Assembly (NCBI RefSeq): GCF_026210795.1
Contig: NC_089433.1
Coordinates: forward strand, 5,295,001-5,359,000
Source of the DNA: Rhizophagus irregularis
Lineage: Eukaryota > Glomeromycota > Glomeromycetes > Glomerales > Glomeraceae
Direction of reading: 5' to 3'
DNA: 64,000 nucleotides
Both the position numbers and the translations under genes were made by a program. This document shows, one piece after another, positions 35,330 to 46,614 of the stretch; positions within the stretch are counted from its first letter, which is position 1, and every line of letters begins with the position of its first letter. The notes below the pieces were generated by a model that ran no database searches, was not told the DNA's origin, and worked only from the letters and a program-made list of their open reading frames with translations.

Positions 35330-36495
35330 ATTTATTCCGTGTTTTTTGTTCCATATTATTTCCACAAAAATGTATCATACCCAACGGGATTTATAGCCTC
35401 AATGCACGGAAATTATCCAAATTGTTTAAAGTTTTAGTAAATGTATCATATTCACGGAGTTTTACAGAAATTGCGGATAAAAATTTTCAGTTACAGGTTA
35501 ATATTTATTTTAATTTGAAATATTTAAATAATTGCTTACTAAAGCGCACCATTTTTGTCAATTTTATTATGTGATATTGTGCATTATTATTCTTCAAAAA
35601 TATGTGCAATGACGGAAAAATCTATAGTAATTTTCTGTTGATCATAGGCGGATCGGATCTTAAAAAAATTTCCCTGTTACCATAAAAAATTAAAATTAAG
35701 GTTAAATCCGACACCTCCGTGTTTTAAATATTCATTATTCAGTAAAAATTGGTTCACTCATGAAAATTACTCAAATTTTATTGTCAAAGTGATGGTTTTT
35801 TTGGCTAAAAACAAGCGTAACTAACGTACAAATAGAAAAGATCTAAAAATGAAAAAAAACATAATTTTAAATGTTCATATTTGTTAAAAAAACGTAGTAT
35901 ATGACTTGAAATTCTCGCATACATATATATATATACCTGTCAAATCTGACGCTGCCTCAAAATAAAGTTTTAAATAAATAAATTTTATTTATTTTATTTT
36001 TGACATTTAAGGATTCATCATGTCCAATTTTGGCCGAATTTATATAGTAATTTTCTGTCGTTCGTAGGTGGATCGGCTCTTAAGGTTATTCATAATGTAC
36101 GGGGCGCTTGAGTGACTTTACAACCCGACCAGCCGGCAAGCTAGCATAAAATTTGTCAAGTAGCCAATCAATTTATACTCTGTGAATAGTCACGTGCTAT
36201 TTGAAATCACGTGTTTGATTTCAATTTCCTGACAATCCAACAAGCCGGCAAGTTCTGAGCTTTCGACATAAAATTTGCCAAGTATCCCGTACATTACCCT
36301 GTAAAAAATCTGATCCGTGTTTTATCTTTCCATGTTTTTTCCGTGAATGTATCATTTTCATGGAATTTATAGCCTTAAATCATGGAAATTTTCATCTCGC
36401 TAACACGGATATCCGTGAATGTACCATTTTCACGGAATTTTTACGGAAGACACGGAGAAATAATGGAAATATTCGGATAAAAATTTTTTATAGGG
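35330..36495 (+). repeat. Two dispersed repeat pairs
   Basis: Pair 1: 35,335-35,490 and 36,315-36,495 share CCGTGTTTT, a TTCC/TATTTCC block, AATGTATCAT, GGAATTTATAGCCT, GGAAATT and CGGATAAAAATTTT. Pair 2: 35,622-35,665 and 36,032-36,085 share ATAGTAATTTTCTGT and GTAGG-GGATCGG-TCTTAA. Both are old repeats. The 110-codon and 72-codon ORFs across them are not supported as genes. Confidence 0.65.
36085..36303. mobile_element. Miniature inverted-repeat element
   Basis: The left end AATGTACGGGGCGCTT pairs with the right end AAGTATCCCGTACATTACCC. Subterminal blocks GCCGGCAAG and CATAAAATTTG(T/C)CAAGTA occur in both halves. A CACGTG pair lies inside (36,191 and 36,208). There is no ORF. TSD not resolved. 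Confidence 0.55.
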
Positions 36496-36599
36496 ATTAT
36501 GAATCCGCTGTGATATTAAAAATTTTTTTTGATTGTAAATTGTACCGATTTTTGGCATATTTAGCTGTAGGAGTTTAGAAAAAATAAAAACTTCGAGTT

Positions 36600-38475
36600 T
36601 AGAGAACACGAACGATGTCTCTTGTTCACATTATACATATTTGACCAGAATTATGGTCAAATTAGTTTTGACCAATTAGCCGGTTTTTAAGATGCCTTAA
36701 CTGGTAGCATTAACCGGTTTCAAACCTCTAAACTAAAAATATTTGTTATCAAATACTGCGAACTTCACATATGTTGCACAATGTAATGCGGTTGAACAAC
36801 AAATTATTATTGGATAAAACTAAATTAATAGATTAAGAGTATATTATTAAAAAAAAAATCTAAATAATTATGTAATATTAATTTGTTAACAACTTATATA
36901 TATATAACTGAATAGTTTCAAATCTTTTGTTAACGTAACTTCACGTTAAAAATTCAAAACACAAAAATTTGATGTTAACTTTCTCTATAAATCCCTTGTA
37001 AAGCTGATAACTAGATAACAATACGTAATTTCTAATATTTTTTTTTTTCACAGTTTAATAAATAAAGTTATTAAATCTTTGAATAAAAAGTCGATTTAAT
37101 GATTTAATGATAGTTAATGTTTAGTGCTTCTTAAAAATTGTTAATTAAACAAATATATTAAGCGAAGAAAATATATTTTGAAGCGTTGAAATAATGATTG
37201 GATGTTGAATGTTGGATGGTAATTTTTCTATAGTTTAAGATTTAAACTCATTAGTAAACGACAAAAAAAAAAAATAATTAACGAAATGTTTAAATTGAAA
37301 CCACACCAGCAATTTCATTTCACGTGATTATCTGGCCAGATTTATTGTAATAATTGCGTTATAGAAATTTACTATACGTGAAAAAATAAAATTTCGTCGA
37401 TCTTTATGTATACGAAAAAAAAAAATAAAAATTGGATATAGATTCATAAAAAAGTCTTGAACGTTTCGATCATTAATTAGAAAACCTTTGAAGTAGCTAA
37501 TAAAATTCAAAAGTTCCTTTCCTAGGTAAACGATATTAATTAGGCATAAATTAAACATGTATTATTTGCTTGTTTTGTAATCAAATATTTTTATTTTTTC
37601 CAGAAATGGCGGGAGATGCTCATTAAATTATTAGTGAATCAGAAATTTATTACGATAACTGTTAAAAGTATTTATGAAAGAATACTAAAATGTTACAAAA
37701 TATTATCTGATATAAAAATTCTCTTTGGTTTATGAAGCTGACTTTAGGTTTGCTCAACTTTCGAGCATTGCTAAAAAAAATAATGATTGACTGAATCAGA
37801 AACACACTGTTCACTATTTTCGGACTACTGATAAAATCACTACTGACTCTCGGTCATCAAAGTAATTCTAATTGGCCGCCCTTTTTAAAAAATAAATATT
37901 ATCTTAAATTTTATTTTCATGTGACTTCGCCATATCGCTACTTGTTCCACCTTCATCAGAAATTTTTTAATCAAATAGGAAAAAACGCTATGTTCATAAT
38001 TTTACTGGATCAGCGAATATTTGATTTTCATTTGAGATATCACAAAAGCGTTGGATAAAATTTGTTAAAATTTTCAATTTTAGCGGTCTTTATTTATGAA
38101 AGGGTAATAAAAAAAAACAGATCAATGAGAACTATTAAAGTCAGAAATTCAGGAAAAAAAAAATCACACACCTTGGGTATATGGCCTAATATAATCTGAT
38201 TAATCTCGTCCACGTGATATTATCAAAATTAGACGTCATCACCAACAAAATTTGCTTTTCGATGGCACTATGGCATTGAATCATTTAAAATGTGGCGTTT
38301 TGTATTTCACATACCGAAAAAAATTCAAATCCCCAGAATACTTAGTAAAAATGGAGGGTGACTCGAGACGCCAAGTGGATAATATTTTACTATGATTACG
38401 TGAATGGAAAATTTTGTTGTGAAGATATAAAACTATAATAACTATTATATAGATGACACAGTATCATGTGTTTTA
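36600..38475. other. Gene-poor AT-rich DNA
   Basis: Single CACGTG sites at 37,321 and 38,211. Small ORFs, including a minus-strand 76-codon frame at 37,328-37,558, lack support. Confidence 0.45.
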
Positions 38476-38479
38476 ATTT

Positions 38480-38720
38480 TTACGAAATATTGGGGACGCA
38501 GCCCGTCGTACATGTCGTTTCAACCGCAATGAAAACCGCCTATTCATAAATTTTATAACAAAATGCGCAGCTTTCCAAGCCTGTTCATATATTTCTTTTT
38601 CAGTCCATGAAAGAGCGAAGTAAAGATGTCTTTCCAGAATTCTTCTTCAATATTTCTCACCGGCAATCCTTCATACACATTTTCGCAAATATTAATGAAT
38701 AAAGTAAACTATCTTTTTCT
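38480..38720 (-). pseudogene. Relic coding sequence, minus strand
   Basis: The minus strand reads N-I-C-E-N-V-Y-E-G-L-P-V-R-N-I and then E-E-E-F-W-K-D-I-F. After a one-frame shift it reads S-W-T-E-K-E-I-Y-E-Q-A-W-K-A-A-H-F-V-I and R-F-S-L-R-L-K-R. The amino-acid pattern is strongly coding, but the frame is broken and no start is seen. Family not recognised. Confidence 0.4.
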
Positions 38721-40101
38721 GAGCATTGAGAAGAAAAAAGATGAATGTGTTGGAACGAAATAAAAAAAATTCAAATACGAAAATTAACGTTAATATTTAC
38801 GTAAGAAAACTTCATTATAAAATAATAAACTAGACTAATATGTCGAACTACACATATTATGCTGCGTGGAATTATATATTTTTATGATAGTACTTAGTAT
38901 TGTTTTATAACCCGTATATTAACGTTAATATATTAACTGATTGTTACATAATAGATATTGCGTCAGTCATACTAAAAAGTATAACTAAACTGTAAAACTT
39001 ATTAAAGATTTACATGATTGCAAATATATTTGATATTTACTGTAGCTGATAAAAAAAAATATCAATTATTTAGCCATTAACAAAAAAATATCAGTCCGTC
39101 AAATCAGCATGACGGATAATCATTGTTCAGTCGATTCATATCATTTGAAAAGGGAGGGAAAACTTTTTCCGTTAATAAAAATATTTAATAATTGTAAATA
39201 ATAACAAAATTCGTTCGATTGTATTACATAAGAGTACTCGAAAAATTCTGGGATACAACTTCTATGGCGAAAAAACTACTTTTGCAAAATAATAATAGAA
39301 AAAATAAAAGCATATCATTGTGATTTAAAATCACTAAAAAAGGAAATACAAAAAAAAATTACAAAAGATGTTATTGTTTCATCTTTTAAAGAAGTGTGTA
39401 ATCTATTTGTTAATGGGATTATAATATTTTCATATTGTCGTACAAAAAAAAAATTATGAAAATTATCGGGATAATCACTTTAAAAGTATATGGAGTAATC
39501 AATTATGCAACAAAAAAGAAAAAAATCCTTGGCAATATTAAAAGGCAATACTGTAAAGGGAAGGTATGACATCATTTTTTTTGGCGGTCAAGTGATAAAA
39601 TTTCATTTATTTCGTTTAATAACCTAAATATGGTTTCAATCAATAACTGATCATAACATATACATACAGTACATACACATGCATATTTTTCTTCTGTACA
39701 GGAATTTAAATAATTTTGATAAAAAATTTAGTTATTTAAATTTACGAAAACTGATAAACCGTATGATTATGTATGTATTATTGGCTAATTAGATGTATCG
39801 TCTGTAATAAATGTTACATCTTATGCATCGTATATTCAGTTAAGAAATTAGAATAATAAGATCGGTTATACACGACATAAAATTTCTGGAATCCAAATTT
39901 CCGGAAAGTAAACGGTTATCGAATTCCGCTCTTCCATCTAATCTATCATTACAAATTCGTTATTACAAATGAAAATGTTTGCATTGTTTAATATTTTATG
40001 CATATTTTTTTTATACAAAAAAAATAACGACAATAAGTTTTAATTTTAACGAACAATAAACTTTTATTTGATTTTATCTTTTAAATATAAATCTCGAATT
40101 A
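38721..40101. other. Intergenic DNA, no gene seen
   Basis: AT-rich with no coding signal on either strand. Confidence 0.45.
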
Positions 40102-40109
40102 TATAAATA
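40102..40109 (+). promoter_or_regulatory. TATA-like box
   Basis: TATAAATA about 175 bp before the ATG of the small two-exon gene at 40,283. The pyrimidine-rich TCTTCTCTTTCCCTC just downstream is a plausible initiation region. Confidence 0.35.
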
Positions 40110-40282
40110 AGCCATCTTCTCTTTCCCTCATGTACATACAAAATTATCATATTTTGCTTCATATACTTACAATCATATCATAAAATTATCATACTTTGCA
40201 TATCATACATTTATTTATTCTGCATTCTACGTCTTAAAAAATTCAATTTTTAAACAACAAAATCTTAAAATAATCACTCATC

Positions 40283-40616
40283 ATGTGGCAAAGATTTTTG
40301 GGAGCTTCTTCAGTTGTCGCAGTTGTCGCAACAAATTCTTCAAGAGCCATTCAACCACAGGATAATCATAATATTAATAATGTTAAAAAGTAAGTTATAT
40401 TTATATATAGTTCAAACCGTCGTTTTTATACAGTATGAAATTTATAATTAATAATGAATTTATTTTCTTTATAGAGTAAATTGTTATGATAATCATTATA
40501 ATAATCGTTCTCATTATCATTTTGCGTTCTCAAGATATGGTCAATCTCAACATACAAACAATACTAAATCAAAAAAAACAAAATATGGCAAACGATTTGT
40601 AAAAAACTACTTATAA
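40283..40616 (+). CDS. Small two-exon gene, 82 residues
   Basis: Exon 1 40,283-40,389 ends at GTAAGT. Exon 2 40,475-40,616 begins after TTTATAG. The join keeps one frame to a TAA. The N-terminus M-W-Q-R-F-L-G-A-S-S-V-V-A-V-V-A is basic then hydrophobic and could be a mitochondrial presequence or a short membrane or signal segment. The rest is Asn/His/Tyr/Lys-rich (Y-D-N-H-Y-N-N-R-S-H-Y-H-F), ending K-Y-G-K-R-F-V-K-N-Y-L. Support comes from canonical splice sites, clean frame closure and an upstream TATA. I do not recognise the family. Confidence 0.55.
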
Positions 40617-41164
40617 TTTTTTTTTTTTTTTTGATATTTTGGGACATTTTATTACGTTTTAATTTTTTATTTCTTTGACACTTCCTTTTTGTAACATAAA
40701 AAATTTCTTTCTTTTTTTTCTTTATCTTTTTTTTTTTTTTTTGGAAAAAAAAATTAGATGAAGTGTTATATTTGTAATGCAATTTAAATAAAAAAAAAAT
40801 CATTTCATATATAGTATTTTTTTTCTGTCGGTTTACCAAATTAATTTTTGTCTTTAAAAAAAAGTAAAAAAAATTCTAAGTCCAGAAAGTAAACGATAAA
40901 CTACCAATCACATTCAATGGATCGACGCTCATTACTAAAAGGTCAAACACTTTTTTTTTGAAACAGTTAATAGTAAACATAAAGCGGGAGGGAGCTCTCA
41001 TTTTTTCACTATAAAAAAATTTATTTAAAAATTAATTTATAAAAATTTTTGAATGTTTCTGAAATTTTATACGTTTTTTTTTCCTTTATTTAGTTTTGAA
41101 GAAAATTACCAAAGTAACCAACCCCAAAGTCAACGTACATACATACATTGTGTTAATAAAGTAC

Positions 41165-41269
41165 ATATCTAATACAAAATTTGAACATATAGATTTTAGT
41201 ACTATATTACACGAGATTCAAATTAGCTTAGGTCTTCTATAGTATATGTTCAAATTTTGTATTAGATAT
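41165..41269. repeat. 27-bp perfect inverted repeat around a 51-nt spacer
   Basis: Arms at 41,165-41,191 and 41,243-41,269 are exact reverse complements (core CTAATACAAAATTTGAACAT). It could be the two ends of a very small fold-back element. No ORF. Confidence 0.85.
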
Positions 41270-41871
41270 CACTCTCACAATCCCCTAGTCACCTGACCTA
41301 TCGCAACACGCTTTTGCTTTCATTTATAACCTCTTCATCTTTCTTTTAATACTTTACCCGTTGATACCCCATTCAATTTATTAAAAGTTATAACCTTGTC
41401 ATCCTTCGGACCCCGTAAACTTTCCTTGTATCTTGAGTTTGTTCGTATTTCGACTTGTCAGATACCTTGTTGTTTGGCTTCGTCTTGTGGATCCTCCGAG
41501 ACCTTCTTTACCTATAAGCTCATCTTGACTTTTCAATTGTAATCTTGTAATCCTTTTCCTAACTCATCTTCCATCCCTGATTTGTATATCGCGTTCATCA
41601 TATCATTTTCGTTTTTAAAGTATATTAAGATATATTTCAATTTGTTGATTCTAATCACTTTTTTGAAAAAGCCTCCGTATTTCTTGTTGTACTATCACAA
41701 TTTCACCATCCGTTATCTCATTTCCTATAGAAATTTGTTTACATGCTTGCCAACAAAATTTTTTATTTATCTCCTGTGGCGTTCGTTAACTTAGAATCAA
41801 ACATCCGGAAAAAATACTGACGACCGTTCTTGTTAATTGTGATATTGGCCCCTCCTCGCTTATAATTTCTT
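41270..41871. other. GC-richer segment of unknown origin
   Basis: Base composition is less AT-rich than the flanks and pyrimidine-biased, as in the untranslated parts of the nearby retroposons. The ORF at 41,582-41,794 has no supporting motif. It may be a fragment of another retroelement. Confidence 0.3.
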
Positions 41872-44669
41872 CATAGATTAATGTGAATTTATTTATTTTA
41901 TTTATTTTATTACTAAAAGAGTGGCAGAACCCAGGCTATTACAAATAGAAGGAGAAAGATTTCGAAAAACTTAAGACTAATATATGTGCATAGACCTTTG
42001 TTCGTCATCCCCTACGGGACCTCACTCTTCGATCTGTACTATTTGATAAAGTAGGACTACGCTAATAAATCAAATGTGAACCAATCAAAAAAAAACTAAA
42101 CTAAAAAAAAAGAGAAGTTAATTGATCCATATTTTTCTTTTGGCCGAGGCCACCACCTGTAAATACTGTCATAGGCGGAATGGTTAACACTATTCTTATT
42201 GTATATACTATCATACTAAATAAAAAAGAAACATAAGAAATAGACAACGTCTATACAAAAAATTGATTCCAAAATAATGAAAAAAAAAACTATATATAGA
42301 TAAAAAAAAGGAACATTAAAAGGATGATTTGGACGATCCCGCCTGCTCAGAATCAAGAGCTAGAGGAGAATCTAGACGGGAGCGTTTATATATATCATGA
42401 GATCTGTGAATATTACTAAAGGTATGATCAGCTCGTTTTAAAGGACGAGTTTCAATTTCCTTGGTGTCATCAGACGTGTACGGTTCACTATCAAACGTTT
42501 TATATGGGTATTCGAACGGAGAACGCGTGGTATTACGCTTTAAAGATAGAGGAGCGGATACACCTGGATAGTTGATCAAAAAAGAATCCATTTCCGATTG
42601 TAAAAGTTTCTTCTTTTGTTTACTTTTCTTTTTCTGGTATTTCGAAAGGGTAGGACGTTGAGGGTTCGACATATCATAATGAAAATCATTATTCCATTGA
42701 GTTAAATCCACCGCTTGACGTTGTCGATATAACACATGGTTAGAACTAGTGCCATGATATCGGGCCAAAGTTTGAATTCGAGCGGCTTCTTCTAATTGAA
42801 GCTTCTTGATATTAAGTGAACGTTCTTCTTGATGTTGTTGATAACGAAGTTTAGTAGCCTGATTTTCGGCATAGAGTTCATCCATTCTAGCGTTAAATTT
42901 AGTGGCCTCAGCTTTTTCAAGGCGTTCATCACGGGTATTTAAATCCAATTGATACATATAAGTAAACCATTCCCTAGAACCAGGGACAATAAAAGAACCA
43001 AAATTATCATAAATAGGATCAGGCGGTATGATATCCCGATATTTAATAGAAATAAACATATCCGGAGTAGGATTATAAGGAGCGACCGTATATAATAAAT
43101 CATCATTAGAAGCCGGAATTAGAGTCGACTCTGTGACATTAGAAGTATTCCTTGTAGTCCTTAATTCCTTGGACGTGTTCGTATTGGCGCTAAAATAATG
43201 CGGAATGGTGAAGTTATAATCCTTTTGTTTGGGGATATCAGCAGTTTTCTTATAATGTAAGTGTCTGAGAGGAGCCGTAAATTTTTGAGATGGTAAAAAA
43301 AGAAATCGTCCTTTTTTAGCTGCAGCCAGTTTCGTCGATGTACTGGAAACAGCACCTGGTTTAATAACTTCTTGTGATAAAATACGACGACAAGAGCGTT
43401 CGAATCTGACTTGTTGCTTTTTAGCTGTCCTCGAATTTGGACTTGGAGTTGAACGGAAGTTATTCATAAGTTTGTGGTAAATGTGAGTACGTCCAGGGTT
43501 GATTTTACGATTCGAATTACAAACAATATATCTAAAATTATAAGAAATCCCCGTTCTTGTAGAGAAAATAGATTTTGATTCTTTTTTTATCCATCGGTCA
43601 AATGTCAATTTAGCGTGAAGCTCTTTGTTCTGAGGGTGGATCTTAGGTGTGAAATCACCATTATCATTTCGTATAAAAGTTAACCCATCTGGATATTTCT
43701 TAAAAAAGTGTAAACCGCATCCGTATCTATTATTAGACATAACTATAGGAGAAGGAACCTCACAACATCGAGGTGGAAGAGATAAGCCTTTCGACTCAAT
43801 TCTGTGGTCGCAAGAAATAAAGATACCAAAATGAAATCTGTATCTTTTATACGAAAAATTGAAAAAAGTTTTCGTTATTGTATTCTTATTGTTGATTTTG
43901 TATTCACGTGATTTGATAAACGTGATTCTATCTAATAATTTTTGGCGTAGCATATTGAAATATTTATGTTGGATACGGCGTGGAATAACTCTTTGTGAAG
44001 AAAAAAAATGCTGAAGACCTTTGCTAATTTGATATTTGGCGTTCGGTAGTGCACTTGTGGAATGATACTCAATAGGGGTAGTTGACATGAGATAATCATT
44101 TGTGTGTATCTTTAAATGAAGCTGATTGGTGTCCAAATGGTGATCAACAATCTCAAAAAAGAAACTTTTTGAACGTCTAAATTCATAGATCTTGTTATAA
44201 CCGGATTTGTATATTCGGGTCACGTGAAATTTTTTGAAGGAAATGAGAAAAGAATTATTTTCACACGAAGGTGGTGAAAGACGTAAAGGAGTGTGGACTG
44301 GTATAGTCAAGAGTGAAGTATCCTGTAGTTGTATATTTGTGCCTAAAACATTATTTTCAGCAAGTCCATCTTCAGCAATATTACTTCTGATATTGGAAAT
44401 AGCGTCCAACTGGCTATAAGATTTCAGAGACTCATATGAAACCGAGGAAAAATCTATCTCGATAAAGTTTGAAGAAGTCATATCCCTAATATATGGGTAT
44501 TAATAAGAACAAAACCTCGTATTGTGACCGAGGCGCCCTACAGGGCCTCTTAACCCTTTGGGTGTTTCAAATAGAAACTAAAAAAAACCTTGCGTTAAAT
44601 TACTGCGGAAAACTAACAAAAATAAAAAAGGGGAAAGAGTTTTTTTTCAGTTCCATAGATTAATGTGAA
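41872..44669 (-). mobile_element. Single-ORF retroposon, copy B, with 16-bp TSD
   Basis: The body is 41,888-44,653 on the minus strand. CATAGATTAATGTGAA is repeated exactly on both sides (41,872-41,887 and 44,654-44,669). At the 3' end (left on the plus strand) is a TAAAATAAATAAA tail. The 5' leader can form a GAGGCCCTGTAGGGCGCCTC hairpin (plus 44,548-44,567). One ORF and no reverse transcriptase. The 5' end (AAAAACTCTTTCCCCTTT) and a 3' block match copy A. Confidence 0.9.
42316..44481 (-). CDS. Retroposon ORF protein, RT-less (copy B)
   Basis: 721 residues from the ATG at 44,481, with a longer N-terminus than copy A (about 80 extra Ser/Asn/Leu-rich residues). Order: shared core F-K-K-F-H-V-T, RRSKSFFFE, LHLKIHTNDY, FNFSYKRYRFHFGIF; a variable Pro/Thr-rich middle; a charged helical segment (about 540-600) rich in Glu, Lys and Gln, likely coiled coil; and a C-terminal TSDDTK...R-P-L-K-R region. 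Identity to copy A looks near half over the core, yet both frames are intact. That argues the protein is under selection rather than drifting. Function inferred only: RNA or nucleoprotein binding. Confidence 0.75.
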   Translation of the reverse strand: MTSSNFIEIDFSSVSYESLKSYSQLDAISNIRSNIAEDGLAENNVLGTNIQLQDTSLLTIPVHTPLRLSPPSCENNSFLISFKKFHVTRIYKSGYNKIYEFRRSKSFFFEIVDHHLDTNQLHLKIHTNDYLMSTTPIEYHSTSALPNAKYQISKGLQHFFSSQRVIPRRIQHKYFNMLRQKLLDRITFIKSREYKINNKNTITKTFFNFSYKRYRFHFGIFISCDHRIESKGLSLPPRCCEVPSPIVMSNNRYGCGLHFFKKYPDGLTFIRNDNGDFTPKIHPQNKELHAKLTFDRWIKKESKSIFSTRTGISYNFRYIVCNSNRKINPGRTHIYHKLMNNFRSTPSPNSRTAKKQQVRFERSCRRILSQEVIKPGAVSSTSTKLAAAKKGRFLFLPSQKFTAPLRHLHYKKTADIPKQKDYNFTIPHYFSANTNTSKELRTTRNTSNVTESTLIPASNDDLLYTVAPYNPTPDMFISIKYRDIIPPDPIYDNFGSFIVPGSREWFTYMYQLDLNTRDERLEKAEATKFNARMDELYAENQATKLRYQQHQEERSLNIKKLQLEEAARIQTLARYHGTSSNHVLYRQRQAVDLTQWNNDFHYDMSNPQRPTLSKYQKKKSKQKKKLLQSEMDSFLINYPGVSAPLSLKRNTTRSPFEYPYKTFDSEPYTSDDTKEIETRPLKRADHTFSNIHRSHDIYKRSRLDSPLALDSEQAGSSKSSF

Positions 44670-44879
44670 GCGAAGTTTAGCCTATATTTATTGATGCTCA
44701 TTTTCTCCACGTGACCTATACTTCTCAAAATTTTCTTCATCCAAGGAAAATCGTAAAATGCACCATCACGTGATCTTTCAGCATAACTAATTTCCGGCAA
44801 TTTCATTGTTTCCTGGACTCGAAAACCGATGTCAGAAATTTTATTAACAAACATTTATTAACATTTATAAAATTTTTTT

Positions 44880-45569
44880 GTTAATTTTTTTTACTCATTT
44901 ATATTCCTAATGAACTTTTGGCACCTTTTCAAGCGGCTATTAAATCAAAGAAGCGCATTAAACGTTTGTTATTATCATTCGTTCATTATTTACATGTTGA
45001 AATTTACAACATCATTTGGAAAACACGCAGCTCAAAATTCAAAGAATGGAAATCCTCCAACAATATATCTAAAAAGACCTTCCAAAACTACCAACGTAGG
45101 CAAACACATAATTCGCTACCCTTGAGGGATCATTCACGACGACAACTTACACAATCGTCTTGGCAGTATCGATGTCCGTATAGCGATGATAGACGCATCC
45201 TTGACATTACCGTCGTGTGGATTTATTTTACTTCTTCGAATTTCTTTCACAATTTACCGAGGTATCATTAGCTAGACTTTTCTGTTTTTATAGATATTTC
45301 TTCTTTAATTAATTCTTCTCGGTATGCTTTCCTCTATTTTTACTTTAGCTTCTAATTCCTTTGTTCGTTCACTGCTATGGCGACTATGTCTCCATTAGTC
45401 AGTTCGTTCTAACGAAGAGTGGGTCCGCCTGTTGGATTTTGTACGTCTAGTTTAGCTGTGTACTTATATTGTGTCTTGTAGTCATAACGAGTCTGTAACT
45501 AAACGATGTATTCACCTCTTATAAGTAAAAAATAAAAAATAAAAAATAAAAAATAAAAAATAAAAAAAA
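44880..45569 (+). mobile_element. 3' remnant of a LINE-type retrotransposon
   Basis: A 117-codon frame (44,918-45,271) has the basic, Trp-containing texture of LINE C-termini (I-W-K-T-R-S-S-K-F-K-E-W-K, then an Arg/Gln-rich tail). It is followed by an untranslated region (TTTGTTCGTTCACTGCTATG from 45,359) shared with the short retroposon at 2340. It ends in an (AAAAAT)n tail at 45,525-45,569. The 5' part, including any RT domain, is missing. No clear TSD found. Family assignment is inference. Confidence 0.5.
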
Positions 45570-45652
45570 AGTTACGTTAACCATTTTGATTATCCTGTGT
45601 ATCCGAATTTTTCCGATTTTTACACCTTTTACTTGAAAAATTTTTTTCTTAC

Positions 45653-46011
45653 CTGAGCTATCTTTAACTTTCTTGTTAGATAAACTCGTGTCTATTTTCT
45701 TCTTCTTTGAATTTTCCGGTCCGGTAATAATTTTAATTTCTTCCTCTTTCTCTAAATTTATTCGTTCTTTGACTGTTACATCATCAATGTTCCTATTTTC
45801 CAATTTTGTAATTTCCGCTTCCATAACCTTTTTACTTTCTACTAATTTTGTCATTTGTACTACTTGATGCATTAAAAATTCATCTTTCTCTTGCACTCTT
45901 TTCAATACTATTATTTTTATTCCTTGTCGGTTACCTCAGTTTTCAATTTTCTTCCAGCTCACGTGATTTTATATCATTGCTGCGCTCGCTTTGGGTAGAC
46001 GAAGAATACAT
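45653..46011 (-). pseudogene. Broken coiled-coil protein gene, 5' part
   Basis: The minus-strand ATG at 46,011 opens M-Y-S-S-S-T-Q-S-E-R-S-N-D-I-K, running into a TGA. After small frame breaks the reading continues as K-R-V-Q-E-K-D-E-F-L-M-H, V-Q-M-T-K-L-V-E-S-K-K-V-M-E-A-E-I and a Lys-rich stretch. It ends at a perfect CAG/GTAAGA donor (45,653). The heptad-like charge pattern suggests coiled coil. The next exon is not visible. The LINE remnant and copy B of the retroposon lie just downstream and may have separated or destroyed it. A frameshift error in assembly is an alternative. Confidence 0.45.
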
Positions 46012-46297
46012 TCAAAATTTTATTTATATTATATGGTTTGAAATTATTGAATAGTACGCAACACACAAAGATCAGCAATCATATGATAATACATTACCAA
46101 TCAAAATGTATAATTTATATATATATATATAAGAATCGAACACATTAAAAAGAATTTGAATAATTTATAAAATAATAAATAAAGTAAAAAAAGAATTAAT
46201 TGGTTACCCTTAACTTTATTTATGATTGTTTGTAAATAATATTTGCGAAAATATAAAATCTATATATAAAATGGATTTAATAATTTTTCGCATATGC

Positions 46298-46614
46298 TAT
46301 TCGTTCAAAAGATTTATTACCCGTAAATTTGTACAATGCAAATTTTTTTTTTTTTTTAGAAAGTTCTATTTTAAACTTTAATTATTTATAAAACTTCGTG
46401 TGTAATAATAAATAATATGCATGTTTAATTGCAACGTTATTTAATTTGTTGATTAACGTACACCCGAAAGATTCCGTAATCCGAAAAAAATTTTGTTACA
46501 CAATGCAACGTTATATAATTTGTTAATTAATGCACATCCAAAAAATTCCGTATACTTACTTTTTTGTCGTATTCTTTAGTATCTATTAATCTGAATTCAT
46601 TTGTAATTTAAAAA
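46298..46614 (+). promoter_or_regulatory. Duplicated kinase promoter block, copy 1
   Basis: This whole upstream block is repeated at 61,811-62,121. It contains ACTTCGTGTGTAA 222 bp before the ATG, then ATAATATGCATG, then two tandem copies of a unit of about 62 bp (GCAACGTTAT-TAATTTGTT and ATTCCGTA). Finally TTTTTTGTCGTATTCTTTAG leads up to the start codon. Confidence 0.6.

Noticed and set aside
35242-35574. 110-codon ORF as a gene
   Set aside because: It overlaps a dispersed repeat whose second copy near 36.3 kb does not preserve the reading frame.
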